Shown piece after piece: positions 22,991 through 23,624 of a DNA stretch of 23,624 nt. The position numbers were made by a program, and so were the translations under genes. Source of the DNA: JAWXBK01 sp040878185 (GTDB taxonomy: Bacteria; Pseudomonadota; Alphaproteobacteria; Dongiales; Dongiaceae); the NCBI GenBank assembly GCA_040878185.1, contig JBBDMS010000032.1, forward strand, positions 1-23,624, written 5' to 3'. Under the pieces are notes generated by a model that did no database searches, was not told the origin of the DNA, and was given only the letters and a program-made list of their open reading frames with translations. How positions within the stretch are numbered: position 1 is the first letter of the stretch; every line of letters begins with the position of its first letter.

Positions 22991-23065
22991 ACCCCCGCGA
23001 GGCTTGGCAGCGCTCGGGGGCTCCGCTAAAGCTAGCCTCCGCTTTTCCACTTCATTCCTGCGCCC

Positions 23066-23070
23066 GAGGA
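23066..23070 (+). promoter_or_regulatory. Ribosome binding site of leuS
   Basis: GAGGA lies 8 nt before a TTG codon at 23079. The codon opens a reading frame that begins exactly with the LeuRS N-terminal sequence, so it decides the unusual start. Confidence 0.75.
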
Positions 23071-23078
23071 CCGGCCCG

Positions 23079-23624
23079 TTGGCGACAGCCCGCTATAATT
23101 TCCGCGAAACCGAGGCGAAGTGGCAGCGCGTCTGGGACGAGCGCGGCGCCTTCCGCGCCGGGACCGATCCCGCGCGGCCGAAATACTATGTGCTCGAGAT
23201 GTTTCCCTATCCCTCGGGCCGCATCCACATGGGCCATGTGCGCAACTACACGCTCGGCGACGTGATCGCCCGCGCACGCCGCGCGCAGGGTTTCAACGTG
23301 CTGCATCCGATGGGCTGGGACGCGTTCGGCCTGCCGGCCGAGAACGCGGCGATCGCATCGAAGGTGCATCCCGCGACCTGGACCTACCAGAACATCGCAA
23401 CGATGCGCGATCAGTTGAAGTCGATGGGCCTGTCGCTCGACTGGAGCCGCGAGATCGCGACCTGCCATCCGGACTATTACCGGCACGAGCAGAAGATGTT
23501 CCTCGACATGCTGGATGCCGGGCTCATCTACCGGCGCGAAGGCTGGGTGAACTGGGATCCGGTCGACAACACCGTGCTCGCCAACGAACAGGTCATCGAC
23601 GGCCGCGGCTGGCGCACCGGCGCG
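23079..23624 (+). CDS. leuS: Leucyl-tRNA synthetase, N-terminal part (runs off right edge)
   Basis: The first 182 codons of a class I aminoacyl-tRNA synthetase that charges tRNA-Leu. The sequence starts (M)ATARYNFRETEAKWQ, typical of LeuRS. It has the HIGH-type ATP-binding motif HMGH (50-53) within FPYPSGRIHMGHVRNYTLGD, then HPMGWDAFGLPAENAA and the LDWSREIATCHPDYYR segment before the Zn/editing region. The start is TTG, supported by GAGGA at the right distance and by the family N-terminus. The gene is cut by the window end; the editing domain and KMSKS loop are not visible. Full-length LeuRS would be about 850-880 residues. Confidence 0.97.
   Translation, partial: MATARYNFRETEAKWQRVWDERGAFRAGTDPARPKYYVLEMFPYPSGRIHMGHVRNYTLGDVIARARRAQGFNVLHPMGWDAFGLPAENAAIASKVHPATWTYQNIATMRDQLKSMGLSLDWSREIATCHPDYYRHEQKMFLDMLDAGLIYRREGWVNWDPVDNTVLANEQVIDGRGWRTGA

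Overview
The window is about 23.6 kb of GC-rich DNA, densely packed with genes. It looks like the chromosome of an alphaproteobacterium, probably related to Rhodospirillales. That placement is inferred from four things: a GTP cyclohydrolase II with a degenerate RibB-like N-terminal region, a DUF3576 lipoprotein gene just upstream of leuS, a Gram-negative porin ending in Phe, and a dispersed palindromic repeat of the CCGGGCTTGACCCGG type common in alphaproteobacteria. No rRNA, tRNA, CRISPR array, transposase or phage gene was seen.

Left part (1-6400), ordinary accessory and housekeeping genes: a DUF427 protein (minus), ribA (plus, probable TTG start), a minus-strand pair made of an aminoglycoside-phosphotransferase-like protein followed by a PKHD-type 2-oxoglutarate/Fe(II) hydroxylase, a YggS/PLPBP-family PLP protein, and a general porin with a clear promoter, a palindrome-rich leader and a strong Rho-independent terminator.

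Central part (6400-20100), the unusual region: nine consecutive genes that are almost entirely glycosyltransferases and sulfotransferases. There are two large TPR-GT41 (SPINDLY/O-GlcNAc-transferase-like) proteins, two TPR-sulfotransferases, four smaller sulfotransferases and one beta-propeller-like protein. They form two copies of one architecture. In each, a three-gene minus-strand operon begins with a TPR-GT41 gene, and a small PAPS-type sulfotransferase is transcribed divergently from the same intergenic region. Module A is 6403-11726 and module B is 11733-19053; they meet tail to tail with 6 bp between them. A fourth small sulfotransferase (19256-20092) lies beyond a palindromic repeat. 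The likely theme is glycosylation and sulfation of a protein or a surface polymer. The acceptor is not identifiable, and no PAPS-synthesis gene lies in the window.

Right part (20100-23624): a DUF3576 lipoprotein with a recognisable promoter, a protein joining a peroxiredoxin-like domain without a peroxidatic cysteine to a prolyl-4-hydroxylase-like oxygenase, a VOC/bleomycin-resistance-like protein, and the 5' part of leuS (TTG start), which runs off the right edge. Several short tandem repeats (11-16 bp units) occur in intergenic DNA, including beside start codons in module B.
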